64,000 nt of DNA, taken from the NCBI RefSeq assembly GCF_017086365.1, contig NZ_CP070969.1, forward strand, positions 5,854,001-5,918,000. Reading direction: 5' to 3'. The notes under the pieces are model-generated. The model had not been told where the DNA came from and did no database searches. It saw only the letters and a program-made list of their open reading frames with translations. Of the stretch, positions 17,631 to 27,064 are shown piece after piece. The DNA comes from Paenibacillus tianjinensis. GTDB lineage: Bacteria > Bacillota > Bacilli > Paenibacillales > Paenibacillaceae. Position numbers and translations under genes: made by a program. The stretch's first letter is position 1, and each line of letters starts with the position of its first letter.

Positions 17631-18632
17631 ATGGAACCGCTGACGGACCCTTTTGGACGTTTACATGACTATATCCGCATTTCGGTTACCGACCGCTGCA
17701 ACCTGCGCTGCATTTATTGTATGCCGGCGGAGGGAATGCAATTCCAGCCGCAGGACGAGATTATGAGTTATGAGGAAATTACCGCTGTGGTGAAAGCGCT
17801 GGCGCCGCTCGGGCTGAGCAAGGTGCGGCTCACCGGCGGAGAACCGCTGGTCCGCAAGGATCTTGAGCAGCTTGTAGCCATGATTGCCGCCATCCCGGGC
17901 ATTGATGATATATCGCTGACCACCAACGGCCTGATGCTTCCCGCCAAAGCCCTACTCCTGAAGCAGGCAGGTCTGTCACGGGTGAACATCAGCCTGGACT
18001 CCCTGAAGCAGGACCGCTTCTCGATGATTACACGCGGCGGCGATGTCGCCAAGGTGCTGAAGGGCATCGAGGCCGCCGAGGCTGCCGGACTCTCTCCGAT
18101 CAAGCTGAATGTCGTGCTGATGAAGGGTATTAATGATGATGAAATCAAAGATTTCATCTCCCTCACCCTGAACAGCCCGCTGAACGTGCGCTTCATCGAG
18201 TACATGCCGATCGGCAGCGCAAGCGACTCCTGGCGGCAGACTTATCTGCCGCTGGAGACGGTCGTTGAGGCATGCACCGCTGCAGGCTGGGAGACCGAGG
18301 AAGCAGATATGCCTTCCGGGAACGGCCCTTCGCAGAACCGGCGTGTCGTCGGGGCACGCGGTACCTTCGGGCTGATCCATCCGGTCAGCGAGCATTTCTG
18401 CGACAACTGCAACCGGCTGCGGCTGACGGCTGACGGCCATATCAAGGCCTGCTTGTACTGGGCGGATGAATACAATGTCCGTCCACTCGTTCAGGATCCT
18501 GCCGCTGTGCAGGCATTATTCCGCCAGGCGCTCGGCAACAAGCCCCATAATCACGAGATGGCGCTGGCGCTGGAGAAAAAGGCGCAAAGCCATACCCCGA
18601 CCGCGCGGCGCATGTCGCAGATCGGCGGATAG
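17631..18632 (+). CDS. moaA: GTP 3',8-cyclase MoaA
   Basis: 333 residues. The radical-SAM cluster motif is C23-x3-C27-x2-C30 (CNLRCIYC). A second cluster motif, CDNC...C, lies near residues 260-280, and the protein ends in the diagnostic Gly-Gly. It rearranges GTP to (8S)-3',8-cyclo-7,8-dihydroguanosine 5'-triphosphate, the first step of molybdenum cofactor synthesis. The start has a GGGAGAGG site. It stands alone in its transcription unit, divergent from the chaperone, so the Moco pathway is scattered here (mobA is 6 kb away). Confidence 0.95.
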   Translation: MEPLTDPFGRLHDYIRISVTDRCNLRCIYCMPAEGMQFQPQDEIMSYEEITAVVKALAPLGLSKVRLTGGEPLVRKDLEQLVAMIAAIPGIDDISLTTNGLMLPAKALLLKQAGLSRVNISLDSLKQDRFSMITRGGDVAKVLKGIEAAEAAGLSPIKLNVVLMKGINDDEIKDFISLTLNSPLNVRFIEYMPIGSASDSWRQTYLPLETVVEACTAAGWETEEADMPSGNGPSQNRRVVGARGTFGLIHPVSEHFCDNCNRLRLTADGHIKACLYWADEYNVRPLVQDPAAVQALFRQALGNKPHNHEMALALEKKAQSHTPTARRMSQIGG

Positions 18633-18651
18633 CGCTGGTATATACGCAGAA

Positions 18652-18690
18652 CAAATAGACCCCCTCCTGCATCAGGAGGGGATCTATTTG
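18652..18690. terminator. Bidirectional hairpin between moaA and lysE-like gene
   Basis: A long stem (CAAATAGA-CCCCTCCTG paired with CAGGAGGGG-TCTATTTG, one mismatch) with a 3-base loop. T tracts are short on both sides, so efficiency is uncertain. Confidence 0.65.
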
Positions 18691-18726
18691 TGAATGGTTA
18701 TTTCATTGCTCCAGTGGCATCCACGC

Positions 18727-19338
18727 CTACAATGTTCTCCATAACTGAAGACTCATATAGATCGCAATGGCCCAAATTAGCAAGGCCGACCCCTGATTCA
18801 TCAGCCGGATCAGTCTGCCTGAAGTATCCGCCCGTCCAAGCATCCTTCCCGCTGCCGCTAAGCCCAGGAACCATACCCATGACACTCCGGCGGTTGCTGC
18901 AGCGAACCCCCAGCGCTCCACGCCTTCATAGCCGAGGGAGCCCGCACCGATGACACCCACTGTGTCCAGCAGGGCATGCGGGTTCAACAGAGATACGGAC
19001 AAGGCATAGCCAATCTGCCCTTTAGGGGAGAGCTGTTTCATGTTCCCTGCAGCTGGAGCAGCCGACCATATCTGCCAGCCCATGAACATCAGGAAAAGAA
19101 CCCCCGCTCCATAAACAACAGGTGCCAGCCATTCCAGTGTCAGAAGCAGCAGTGAGACCCCTCCGACAGCAGCACCGATGAGCAGCGTATCACACAGAGC
19201 CGCGGTTATAACCACTGGCAGAACACTGCGAAACCGGGGATGCAATACTCCCTGGTTGAAGACAAATATATTCTGTACACCCAGTGGTAAAATCAGTCCA
19301 AAGGCCAAGATTATTCCGTGTAAAATAGCATGTGTCAT
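18727..19338 (-). CDS. LysE/ArgO-family amino acid exporter
   Basis: 203 residues with about six membrane helices. The N-terminal LPLGVQNIFVFNQG resembles the conserved segment of LysE and ArgO (PxGPxNxFVxxQG), and SLLNPHALLDTVGVIG is the second family block. These proteins export basic amino acids by exchange with protons. The gene is divergent from a MocR-type regulator with a 224-base gap. That pairing suggests the regulator controls it, but the exported substrate is not evident. Confidence 0.88.
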   Translation of the reverse strand: MTHAILHGIILAFGLILPLGVQNIFVFNQGVLHPRFRSVLPVVITAALCDTLLIGAAVGGVSLLLLTLEWLAPVVYGAGVLFLMFMGWQIWSAAPAAGNMKQLSPKGQIGYALSVSLLNPHALLDTVGVIGAGSLGYEGVERWGFAAATAGVSWVWFLGLAAAGRMLGRADTSGRLIRLMNQGSALLIWAIAIYMSLQLWRTL

Positions 19339-19500
19339 CCTTCCGGCTTCCTTCCATCTGCGCTGTGTTTAACTAGTGCACGGTCAGCTTCAGCCTTCCG
19401 CGGCAGTACTGATCTTACACCCGCGCTTACATTCCGGTAACCATCCAAACTCCAATGACACACCCGACCAAACTCTGAAAAGCCTCCAATACATGATATA

Positions 19501-19521
19501 CTCCGGTTATAAGAGTCCGGT
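19501..19521. promoter_or_regulatory. Direct repeats (TCCGGT) in the lysE/mocR intergenic region
   Basis: CTCCGGT at 19501 and GTCCGGT at 19515 lie 14 bp apart, close upstream of the TTG start of the MocR-type gene. MocR regulators often bind direct repeats in divergent spacers, so this is a candidate operator only. Confidence 0.35.
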
Positions 19522-19562
19522 AGTGAACCCGTTATTCATTTTGCAAAAAAGGAGCCTGTCCG

Positions 19563-21074
19563 TTGAAATCTGAGCACCCGTCAGACTATCCAGCTTCATA
19601 TTCTCCGTTTGCGGATACAGGGGGCGAGTGGGCACCCGATCCGGCTTCGCCCCTGCCGCTGCACAGGCAAATTTCCGCCTTCCTCATGGCCAAAATCAGC
19701 AGCCGGGCCTGGCCTCCAGGCATGAGGCTGGCCCCGCAGCGTGAGCTCTGCCGCCAGCTTGGTGTCAACCGCAGTACTTTAGTAACTGCGCTGGGGGTAC
19801 TGGCTGAGCGGGGGCTCATTGAAGGCAGACGCGGCGGCGGAACCCGGGTCACCGCTGTGCAGGCTGACGGGAAGGCTGAAGGCGCTAAGCCTTTCGGCAA
19901 TTGGAATGACTACTTGGAGGAGGGCACCCACTACCCTAATCTGCCTGCAGTACAGGCTATCAACCGGCTGGAGTATGAGCCGGGCCTGATCCGGCTCGGC
20001 ACCGGTGAGCCTGCGCCCGGGCTGCTGCCCGGGGCAGCCATGACCCGGGTGCTGGCCGAGCTGGCCGCCCGGCCGCTGCCGCCGCTGTCCTATGAGGAGC
20101 CGCTAGGCAGCCCCTCCCTCCGCCGCGCCGTAAGCCGCCAGCTGCTCAAAAGCGGAATTGCGGCAGACCCCGCCTCCATTCTGATTACCTCCGGCGCGCT
20201 CCAGGGCCTGCAGCTGATCGCGCTGGGCCTGCTGCCCCGCGGCTCAACCATCCTGCTGGAGAAGCCGTCCTACTTGTATTCCATTCATGCCTTTCAGTCT
20301 GCAGGCGTGAAATTCAGCGGCCTGCCTATGGATCAGGGTGGTTTGCTTACCGGGCGCATAGCTGCGGAAGCCTTGCGTACTAAGGCGGCAATGCTCTATA
20401 CCATTCCAAGCTTTCATAATCCTACGGGGATTGTCATGGATCGCGAGCGGCGGCAGGCGGTCATGGAGATAACAGGCGAGCTTGGTCTGCCCATTCTCGA
20501 AGACGGAGCTTATCAGGAGCTGTGGCTTGATTCCCCGCCGCCACCGCCGCTGAAGGCACTCGACCGTGCAGGAAGAGTGCTGCATCTGGGCACACTCTCC
20601 AAAGCAGCCAGTCCGGGCCTGCGCATCGGCTGGATCGTCGGCCCTGAGCCGGTCATCCGCCGGCTCGCCGACATTAAGATGCAGACCGACTACGGTGCCA
20701 GCTCCCTGTCTCAGCTCGCCGCAGCGCGGTGGCTGGACGGGGGCTATCACGAGGAGCATCTGACGGTGCTGCGCGGTAAGCTGCGCGAGCGGCGTGAATT
20801 CATGCGGCAGCTGCTGCAGGCCCATTTCACAGAGCTGGCCACATGGAGCATTCCGGCCGGAGGCTTCTATATCTGGCTCTCGCTGCATAAGCCGGTGCCG
20901 CTTCGCCGGCTCTTTACCGCAGCGCTTCAGGCCGGACTGCTGCTGAATACCGGGGATTTATACGACCGCGGGGACAGCCGGCATCTCCGGCTGTCTTACG
21001 CCTATGCATCGCCTGAAGAGCTAAGCCGCGGCTTACCTGCTTTAGCTGGCATTATCAAACAAAACATCAACTGA
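19563..21074 (+). CDS. MocR/PdxR-type regulator (GntR helix-turn-helix fused to aminotransferase)
   Basis: 503 residues, starting at a TTG behind AAGGAG. Residues about 30-105 are a GntR winged helix (QISAFLMAKISSRAWPPG, LPxQRELCRQLGVNRSTL-like). The rest is a class-I aminotransferase fold with TIPSFHNPTG, LEDGAYQEL and the PLP lysine in GTLSKAASPGLRIGW. Such proteins sense an amino acid or PLP and do not usually catalyse transamination. It is divergent from the LysE-type exporter, which is the probable target. Confidence 0.92.
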   Translation: MKSEHPSDYPASYSPFADTGGEWAPDPASPLPLHRQISAFLMAKISSRAWPPGMRLAPQRELCRQLGVNRSTLVTALGVLAERGLIEGRRGGGTRVTAVQADGKAEGAKPFGNWNDYLEEGTHYPNLPAVQAINRLEYEPGLIRLGTGEPAPGLLPGAAMTRVLAELAARPLPPLSYEEPLGSPSLRRAVSRQLLKSGIAADPASILITSGALQGLQLIALGLLPRGSTILLEKPSYLYSIHAFQSAGVKFSGLPMDQGGLLTGRIAAEALRTKAAMLYTIPSFHNPTGIVMDRERRQAVMEITGELGLPILEDGAYQELWLDSPPPPPLKALDRAGRVLHLGTLSKAASPGLRIGWIVGPEPVIRRLADIKMQTDYGASSLSQLAAARWLDGGYHEEHLTVLRGKLRERREFMRQLLQAHFTELATWSIPAGGFYIWLSLHKPVPLRRLFTAALQAGLLLNTGDLYDRGDSRHLRLSYAYASPEELSRGLPALAGIIKQNIN

Positions 21075-21126
21075 CACTCATAGGTTGGCAATGCACCCTA
21101 TGGGTCGTTCGATGTCTTGTGACGTA

Positions 21127-22191
21127 CTATTTAAGCTGCTGCGGCAGCCGGACTACAAAAGCCGTCCCCTCACCGGGGCGGCTTGTTACGCTTATGCTGC
21201 CTTCGTGGAGATCGACAATTTTCTTCACCAGTGACAGTCCCAGCCCGCTTCCGCCTCCGCTTGCGCTCCTGGCTTTATCTACTTTATAGAAACGCTCAAA
21301 AATCCGCGGCAGCTCCTCCTCGGTGATGCCGATTCCGCTGTCCCGGATCTCCACCTCGACCCCTTGCTCCAGCGTCTGGAGCCGGACAGCAATCTGTCCG
21401 CCCTGCGGAGTGAATTTGATGCTGTTATGCAGCAGATTGGTCCACACCTGGCTCATGAGATCCTGAACGGCATAGACCGCCGTCTCCTCAAGCTCAGCCT
21501 CCACTTCGATATCCTTGTCCAGCCACTGCGGCTCGGAAGCGAGAATCATCTCACGCAGCTGCTTATCCAGCCGGTAGGGCTTGGCTTCGAACGGAAAGCT
21601 GCCCGCCTCAAGTAGAGACAGCTTCAGCAGATTGTCGCTGAGTCCCGACAGACGGCTGGCCTCCGCTTCGATAATGTCCAGATAATGCCGCCTGCTCTCT
21701 GCACTCAGCCCCTCATTCTGGAGCGCGCGGGCGAAGCCCCGGATGGAGGTTAGCGGTGACTGGATCTCATGCGAGACATTGGAGATGAAATCCTGGCGCA
21801 TGATCTCCATCCGGCTCAGTTCGCTGGCCATCTCATTAATCCCCTCCACGATGCTGCCGAACTGCCCGTAGCGTTTGCTGTTCTCCAGCTCCACCTTGAA
21901 ATTCCCCTTGGCGATTTGCCGCATCGCGGTAATGATCGGGATATAAAAGGCTCTTTCGTCCCCTCTCAGGCGTCCGACCAGCGCTGCGGTTCCGGCCAGC
22001 AGGAACAGAATGAGAAGCTGCAGCACCATTGTCAGCAGCTGGGACTTATAGGGCGTAAGGGACCAGTTCCAATGCTTCTCCAGCAGCTTCACCCCGAAAT
22101 ACCCGCCGTTCCAGGAAAGATAGAAGCCTGTGAGCATCACGAGGATTCCCATAACCGCTTTTACAATCTCCCCGGCTCTGCTTTCCCTCAT
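21127..22191 (-). CDS. Sensor histidine kinase
   Basis: 354 residues. Two N-terminal membrane helices (about 11-28 and 50-72) bracket a very short extracytoplasmic loop, followed by a HAMP-like linker and a HisKA domain with phospho-acceptor H141 (SNVSHEIQSPL). The ATPase domain has LLHNSIKFT, DSGIGI and GSGLGLSLVKKIV boxes. The small outside loop suggests membrane-stress sensing. The start follows the response-regulator stop with no gap (TAGATG), and both lie downstream of an ABC exporter, so the three form one operon. Confidence 0.92.
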   Translation of the reverse strand: MRESRAGEIVKAVMGILVMLTGFYLSWNGGYFGVKLLEKHWNWSLTPYKSQLLTMVLQLLILFLLAGTAALVGRLRGDERAFYIPIITAMRQIAKGNFKVELENSKRYGQFGSIVEGINEMASELSRMEIMRQDFISNVSHEIQSPLTSIRGFARALQNEGLSAESRRHYLDIIEAEASRLSGLSDNLLKLSLLEAGSFPFEAKPYRLDKQLREMILASEPQWLDKDIEVEAELEETAVYAVQDLMSQVWTNLLHNSIKFTPQGGQIAVRLQTLEQGVEVEIRDSGIGITEEELPRIFERFYKVDKARSASGGGSGLGLSLVKKIVDLHEGSISVTSRPGEGTAFVVRLPQQLK

Positions 22192-22869
22192 CTATTTATC
22201 CACCTCCAGGCGGTAGCCCAGCCCGCGGAGCGTGCGGATGGTGAATCCGCAGGTTTCCCGGGGGAACCGCTCGCGCAGCCGCCCCACATGCACATCCAGC
22301 GTCCGTTCATTACCCTCAAAATCATAGCCCCAGATTTCTTCGATCAGCCGGTCGCGTGTCAGCGTCTGGCCGGGATAGCTGGCCAATTTAAACAGCAGTT
22401 CGAATTCCTTAAGCGGCAGGGTGAGTTCGCCTAACTCCGAAGACACCTCATAGGTTTTGCGGTTCATCCGTAAGCGCCCGACCATGACGCTCTGTGCCGC
22501 GGAAATCTGATACCGCTTCAGCAGCGCCCTTACTCTGGCAATCAGCACCAGCGGCTCAAACGGCTTAACCAGATAATCATCCGTGCCCAGCTCAAAGCCT
22601 CTGACGATCTGCGAGGTCTCCCCTTTGGCCGTCAGCATCAGAATCGGAAAATCATAGCGTCTGCGCAGCTCGCGGCACAGCTCCCAGCCGTCCATCCTCG
22701 GCATCATTACATCAATAATGGCCAGGTCTGCACTCTTGTCCTCTAGCAGCCTCATAGCCTCCACACCATCAGAAGCACTGTATACGTCGCCCATTCCCTC
22801 AGCTCTCAGAAAGACTTCCACCAATTCGCGGATATGCGGATCGTCGTCTACCACCAGTATTTTGGGCAT
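22192..22869 (-). CDS. OmpR/PhoB-family response regulator
   Basis: 225 residues. The receiver domain has the acidic pair VVDDDP, phospho-acceptor D53 (IIDVMMPRMDGW) and the conserved Lys in KPFEPL. The C-terminal winged helix has LTLPLKEFELLFKLA and RTLDVHVGRLRERF, the DNA-recognition end. It is translated with the downstream kinase. Its start lies 71 bases inside the end of the upstream ABC gene, in another frame, so translation is probably coupled. Confidence 0.93.
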   Translation of the reverse strand: MPKILVVDDDPHIRELVEVFLRAEGMGDVYSASDGVEAMRLLEDKSADLAIIDVMMPRMDGWELCRELRRRYDFPILMLTAKGETSQIVRGFELGTDDYLVKPFEPLVLIARVRALLKRYQISAAQSVMVGRLRMNRKTYEVSSELGELTLPLKEFELLFKLASYPGQTLTRDRLIEEIWGYDFEGNERTLDVHVGRLRERFPRETCGFTIRTLRGLGYRLEVDK

Positions 22870-24667
22870 GATCAGCTGATCCCTCCTCTGCCTGGCCGTT
22901 CTCCGGCTCCGGTGTGTTCATTTGCAGCTGCTGCGCCGCGAATTCACGGTACAGCTCATGACTGCGCAGCAGTTCTTCATGAGTGCCTCTGCCGGTAATC
23001 CGGCCTTTTTCCATAAAAACAATCTGATCCGCGTTCACAACTGTTGCCAGCCGGTGGGCAATGACAATCGTCGTCCGGCCTTTCATCAGATTCGATAGGG
23101 CCTTCTGTACCACTGCCTCGGACTGGCTGTCCAGACTAGAGGTCGCCTCATCCAGCATCAGAATCTGCGGATCGCGCAGCAGCGCCCGTGCAATGGCAAT
23201 CCGCTGGCGTTGACCCCCGGACAGCTTCACGCCGCGTTCGCCGACATCGGTCTGGTATCCGTCCGGCAGCTCCTCAATGAACTTGTCGGCATAAGCCATC
23301 ACCGCCGCGCGGCGCATTTCCGTCTCACTAACCTCCCGGTCCAGCCCGTAGCCTAGATTATCGGCAATCGTGCCGGCGAGCAGCGGGCTTTCCTGGGAGA
23401 CGTACCCGATCAGCCTCCGCCAGGAGCGCAGTGAGAACGTGGATACAGGCTTACCGCCCAGTTTAATACCACCATGCTCCGGTTGATAGAACCGCTCCAG
23501 CAGTGAAAATAAAGTGGTTTTCCCGCCGCCGCTCGGGCCGACAATCGCTGTTACCTGGCCGGGCTGCATCGTGAAGCTGACCTTATTCAGCACCTGCTCT
23601 CCCGTCTTATATCCAAAGCTCAAGTCTTCTATTACGATAGGAGCATCCACTTGAGCAGCTTCCTCTGCCCCTTCGTATACCTCCTCTTCCGCCGCCAGCG
23701 TTTCAATAATCCGTTCCGAAGCGCCTTTGGCCTTCTGGATTTGGGTAAAGAACTGGGTCAGCTGGGTTAGCGGCATTACAATCTGGATCAGATACAGGAT
23801 AAAAGCAACCAGTTCCCCTGCAGTTAAAGCGCCCGAAGATACCTGCATCCCCCCGTAGCCGATAATCACCACCAGCAGCATCATGAACACGAAGGAGACG
23901 AGCGGACTGATCATCGCGCTGATTTTCCCCTCCCGGATGCCAAAAGAGAGCAAATTCATAATTCCGGTCCGTCCGGCCTCATATTCCCGCTGTTCCGCCC
24001 CGGAGGATTTCACCAGCCGGATTTCCGAGAGTACCCCGCTAAGCGTAGCGGTAAAAGAGGCCGTTTCGTCCTGCGTTCCTTTGGAAATTTTGTACATCTG
24101 CCGGCCCAGCGGGACAAGAATGAGTGCGGATAACGGGAGCACCGTAAACAGCACCAGCGTCATTTTCCAATTCAGGTACAGCAGCACGGAAATCGAGCCG
24201 ACAATCGAAATGACGCCGGTGAACAGGCTGGCCAGATGCTCAGAGATAAGTGTTTTGAGAATCCCGGTATCATTCGTCATCCGGCTGACGCTTTCGCCTG
24301 TGCGATTATCGTTGAAATAGGACACCGGCAGGACGAGGAACTTGCTCCACAGCCTGTCGCGCAGCGCAGCTACGGTCTTCTGCCCCACATAGTTCAGCAA
24401 ATAGATCGAAACACCCCCGGCAATCGTCTGGGCGATAAAGGCTCCGGCGATTCCGGCAATCTGCAGCTTGCTGATCGAAGAAAGGGAGAAGCCGTCAACC
24501 AGATTCTTAGTGAACATAGGGATAACAAGACCAACCAGGGTTGAGATCATACTGAGCAGCACAGCGAGCGTGAGCAAGCCGTAGGAAGGTTTCGTCTGAT
24601 GCAGCAGCTTCAGGAACGGCTTCATCGCCGCACCCTGCCGTTTCTGCGGGGATTTAGTGTTGTCCAT
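22799..24667 (-). CDS. ABC exporter, fused membrane and ATPase domains
   Basis: 622 residues. Six membrane helices (about 30-320) precede one nucleotide-binding domain with Walker A GPSGGGKTTL, signature LSGGQRQRIAIARALL and Walker B ILMLDEATSSLD with the catalytic Glu. It is a half transporter and probably a homodimer, of the BmrA/LmrA type. I chose the ATG at 24667 with its AAGAGGAA site over the ATG at 24748. A C-terminal tail of about 35 polar residues overlaps the response-regulator start. Co-transcription with a two-component system suggests response to a toxic compound. Confidence 0.9.
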   Translation of the reverse strand: MDNTKSPQKRQGAAMKPFLKLLHQTKPSYGLLTLAVLLSMISTLVGLVIPMFTKNLVDGFSLSSISKLQIAGIAGAFIAQTIAGGVSIYLLNYVGQKTVAALRDRLWSKFLVLPVSYFNDNRTGESVSRMTNDTGILKTLISEHLASLFTGVISIVGSISVLLYLNWKMTLVLFTVLPLSALILVPLGRQMYKISKGTQDETASFTATLSGVLSEIRLVKSSGAEQREYEAGRTGIMNLLSFGIREGKISAMISPLVSFVFMMLLVVIIGYGGMQVSSGALTAGELVAFILYLIQIVMPLTQLTQFFTQIQKAKGASERIIETLAAEEEVYEGAEEAAQVDAPIVIEDLSFGYKTGEQVLNKVSFTMQPGQVTAIVGPSGGGKTTLFSLLERFYQPEHGGIKLGGKPVSTFSLRSWRRLIGYVSQESPLLAGTIADNLGYGLDREVSETEMRRAAVMAYADKFIEELPDGYQTDVGERGVKLSGGQRQRIAIARALLRDPQILMLDEATSSLDSQSEAVVQKALSNLMKGRTTIVIAHRLATVVNADQIVFMEKGRITGRGTHEELLRSHELYREFAAQQLQMNTPEPENGQAEEGSADHAQNTGGRRRSAYPRIGGSLSES

Positions 24668-24781
24668 CGGAATTCCTCTTTTCTGGCGGATTAATCTTTG
24701 GGAGCCATATTCATGCTTCTCCGCCTGGCCACTATAATAGGCTTGCAATTTAAACTGAAGTTAAACGGATATCCGAAAATA

Positions 24782-25432
24782 CTACCCGTTTGCGGGACGA
24801 TGTGCCAGCAGCACGGCAGCGGCATAATCCTCCGGTGTGTTCATGTTGTACAAAGGGGAAGGAGTCAGCGGGGCTGACGAAAAGCCGGTTTCCGGCACAT
24901 AGAGAACATCCAGCTTTTCAAGAAAATCCGTCACCTTGAAATTCCCGGCGCTAAGCGCGGCTTCGAGTGCCGGAAGCACCCTCTTATGATACAGCCCAAG
25001 CAGGGGCTGTACCCGGCCTTGGCAGGATACAGCCACTGCAGCATCTGCCCCATGGCGACCCGATGTTCCGCTGCCCTGCGGATAAGCCTGTGCATGATAG
25101 CGGAGTATATACTGCAGGAACTCCGCAGAAGCAAACGGCAGATCACAGGCGGCGACCAGATTCCATTCATTCCGGGAATGGGTAAGTGCTGCATGCAGTC
25201 CGGCCAGGGGGCCGCAGCCCTGATATTCGTCGGCAATCTGCGGCAGCCCGAGGAAGCTGTACTCCCGCCGCTCCCGTGGGCCGCAGGCAATGACCGTGCT
25301 GCCGGCCAGGCTTGACAGCTCGTCTGCCAGCCTGGCAATCACGGGTCTTCCGGCAAGCTCAAGCAGCGCTTTGTCACGGCCCATTCGCCTCGAGGCCCCC
25401 CCTGTCAATAGAATTCCCGTATACTGTGGCAT
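24782..25432 (-). CDS. mobA: Molybdenum cofactor guanylyltransferase MobA
   Basis: 216 residues with the nucleotidyltransferase signature LLTGGASRRMGRDKALL near the N-terminus, then DEYQGCGPLAGLHAAL and the metal-binding AACDLPF. It transfers GMP from GTP to Mo-molybdopterin to make the bis-MGD cofactor used by DMSO-reductase-family enzymes. The YoaE-like oxidoreductase at 33731-35833 is such an enzyme, so the two genes fit functionally although not linked. The gene stands alone, 114 bases upstream of the ABC exporter on the same strand. Confidence 0.9.
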   Translation of the reverse strand: MPQYTGILLTGGASRRMGRDKALLELAGRPVIARLADELSSLAGSTVIACGPRERREYSFLGLPQIADEYQGCGPLAGLHAALTHSRNEWNLVAACDLPFASAEFLQYILRYHAQAYPQGSGTSGRHGADAAVAVSCQGRVQPLLGLYHKRVLPALEAALSAGNFKVTDFLEKLDVLYVPETGFSSAPLTPSPLYNMNTPEDYAAAVLLAHRPANG

Positions 25433-25667
25433 CCTGTCCTGTCCTCCTGCTGGAATTTTTTATATTCTGAAACGGTCCTATCTTTAGTAATCCCATTTAG
25501 GGTTATCGTATCAGACTTTGCTGTGTGAAGACAGATCGTTGTCTATCCGCCCTCGTCCAAAATCTTGGTTTGTATCCCTTTTCAACAAGTGTTACAGTGA
25601 TAGAAGCGGCCTATTCTATGGTGCTGCTAATAAATGTAAGGCATCTGGCGGGAAAGGAGTGCCAAAT

Positions 25668-26891
25668 TTGCGGGAGAATTTTAATAAGCAGCAATCGTTC
25701 ACCTCTCTGAAATGGTTTAACTTCTTTGTGTACGGGACTGTTGTGCTATTTACCAGCTTCTTTCCGCTCTACCTGCAGGATGTCGGAATGAACAAGGTTG
25801 AGATCGGAAGCCTGATGTCTGTAGGCGCGCTGGTTTCCATTGTGGCCAACCCGTTCTGGGGCATTTGGAGTGACAAATATCAGAATATCCGGCGGATTGT
25901 CCTCGTCATGCTGACAGGAACGCTGGTTTTATCGCAGCTTGTGTTTCAGGCGCATACATATGAGATGATCTATATCTCCATTCTTTTCTTTTACTTCTTT
26001 CAGGGCCCGCTGTTCGCTCAGAGCAACACGATGATTCTCAGCTATATCGAAGGCACCCATCACCGTTTCAGCTCCTTCCGGCTGTGGGGATCGCTCGGCT
26101 GGGCGCTGACCGCGATTCTGGCCGGTCCGGTTATCGAATGGGCAGGTGTTTCCGTGCTCTCCTATCTGTTCGCGGCACTGCTCTGTTTGGCGATGCTCGC
26201 ACTGGTTACGCTGCCGAAGCTGAACCACTCTATCGGGATTGCCCCGCTGCCGTTCAAGGGCTTCCGGCAAATTTTTTATAATCCGTTCTTTCTGTGCTTT
26301 ATCTTCTTCGGCATCCTGGTGTCCATCCCGAATACGATGAACAATACCTTTGTGTCGCTGTACATCACCGAGCTGGGCGGAAGCAAAACCATGATCGGAC
26401 TCGCCGTATTCCTCTCCGCCATTCTCGAAATAGGAGTTCTCGTACTGTGCGACCGTTTCCTGAAACGCCAAATTTCTGTGCTGCTCGGCTTACTGGCCGC
26501 AGTGAGCGCCTTGTTCCTTGTACGCTGGTGGCTGATGGCCGGGTCGACTACGCCGCTTCAGGTAGCCATGATCCAGATTCTGCACTGCATTACCTTCGGC
26601 GGATTCTTCTATGTCGGCACACAGCTGACGATGCTGCTTGTCCCGAAGCCTTACCGTTCTTCCGGACAGGCCCTTTACACCCTGACCTGGAGCGGGATTT
26701 CAGGCATTCTTGGCGGTGTGCTGGGTGGATGGCTGTACCAGAACCTCGGGGCGCAGAGCATGTATCAGTCCGGTGTATTCCTTACCTTCATCGGAACCCT
26801 CGGCTTCGGCATAATGGGCCTGTTCGTCAGCCGCGGGGGCTACCGGCCTCCGGCAGAGCACGAGGACGAGTTATCGGATTTCGAGCATTGA
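25668..26891 (+). CDS. MFS permease, 3-phenylpropionate/nucleoside-symporter-like group
   Basis: 407 residues with about twelve membrane helices. I start it at the TTG at 25668, which has AAAGGAG eight bases upstream, because the frame further upstream (from 25518) is not hydrophobic and has no ribosome site. The helix 2-3 loop GIWSDKYQNIRR is the MFS motif A equivalent, and SSFRLWGSLGWAL is typical of the HcaT/LacY-like MFS_1-like group. The substrate is not readable. It ends before a strong terminator. Confidence 0.8.
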   Translation: MRENFNKQQSFTSLKWFNFFVYGTVVLFTSFFPLYLQDVGMNKVEIGSLMSVGALVSIVANPFWGIWSDKYQNIRRIVLVMLTGTLVLSQLVFQAHTYEMIYISILFFYFFQGPLFAQSNTMILSYIEGTHHRFSSFRLWGSLGWALTAILAGPVIEWAGVSVLSYLFAALLCLAMLALVTLPKLNHSIGIAPLPFKGFRQIFYNPFFLCFIFFGILVSIPNTMNNTFVSLYITELGGSKTMIGLAVFLSAILEIGVLVLCDRFLKRQISVLLGLLAAVSALFLVRWWLMAGSTTPLQVAMIQILHCITFGGFFYVGTQLTMLLVPKPYRSSGQALYTLTWSGISGILGGVLGGWLYQNLGAQSMYQSGVFLTFIGTLGFGIMGLFVSRGGYRPPAEHEDELSDFEH

Positions 26892-26997
26892 AGCAATTGT
26901 GCAGTGCAGGACAGGACGAAACAAAACACAGCACAGCTGGCCGGATGTCATTGACCCGGTAAACGCTGAGACCTATAATCAAAAAAACGGACGAAGA

Positions 26998-27046
26998 ACG
27001 TCCCGTACTCCACGCTTCATGGGGTGCGGGACGTTTTGTATTTTTA
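26998..27046 (+). terminator. Intrinsic terminator after the MFS gene
   Basis: ACGTCCCG pairs with CGGGACGT around a 20-base partly paired loop and leads into TTTTGTATTTTT. An A-run upstream could let it act on the other strand too. It ends only a few bases before the ribosome site of the next gene. Confidence 0.78.
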
Positions 27047-27064
27047 CAGAGGAGGTTAATGAGG

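Noticed and set aside
25518..25667. Extended N-terminus of the MFS permease
   Set aside because: Not hydrophobic and no ribosome site; the TTG at 25668 has AAAGGAG at the right distance.
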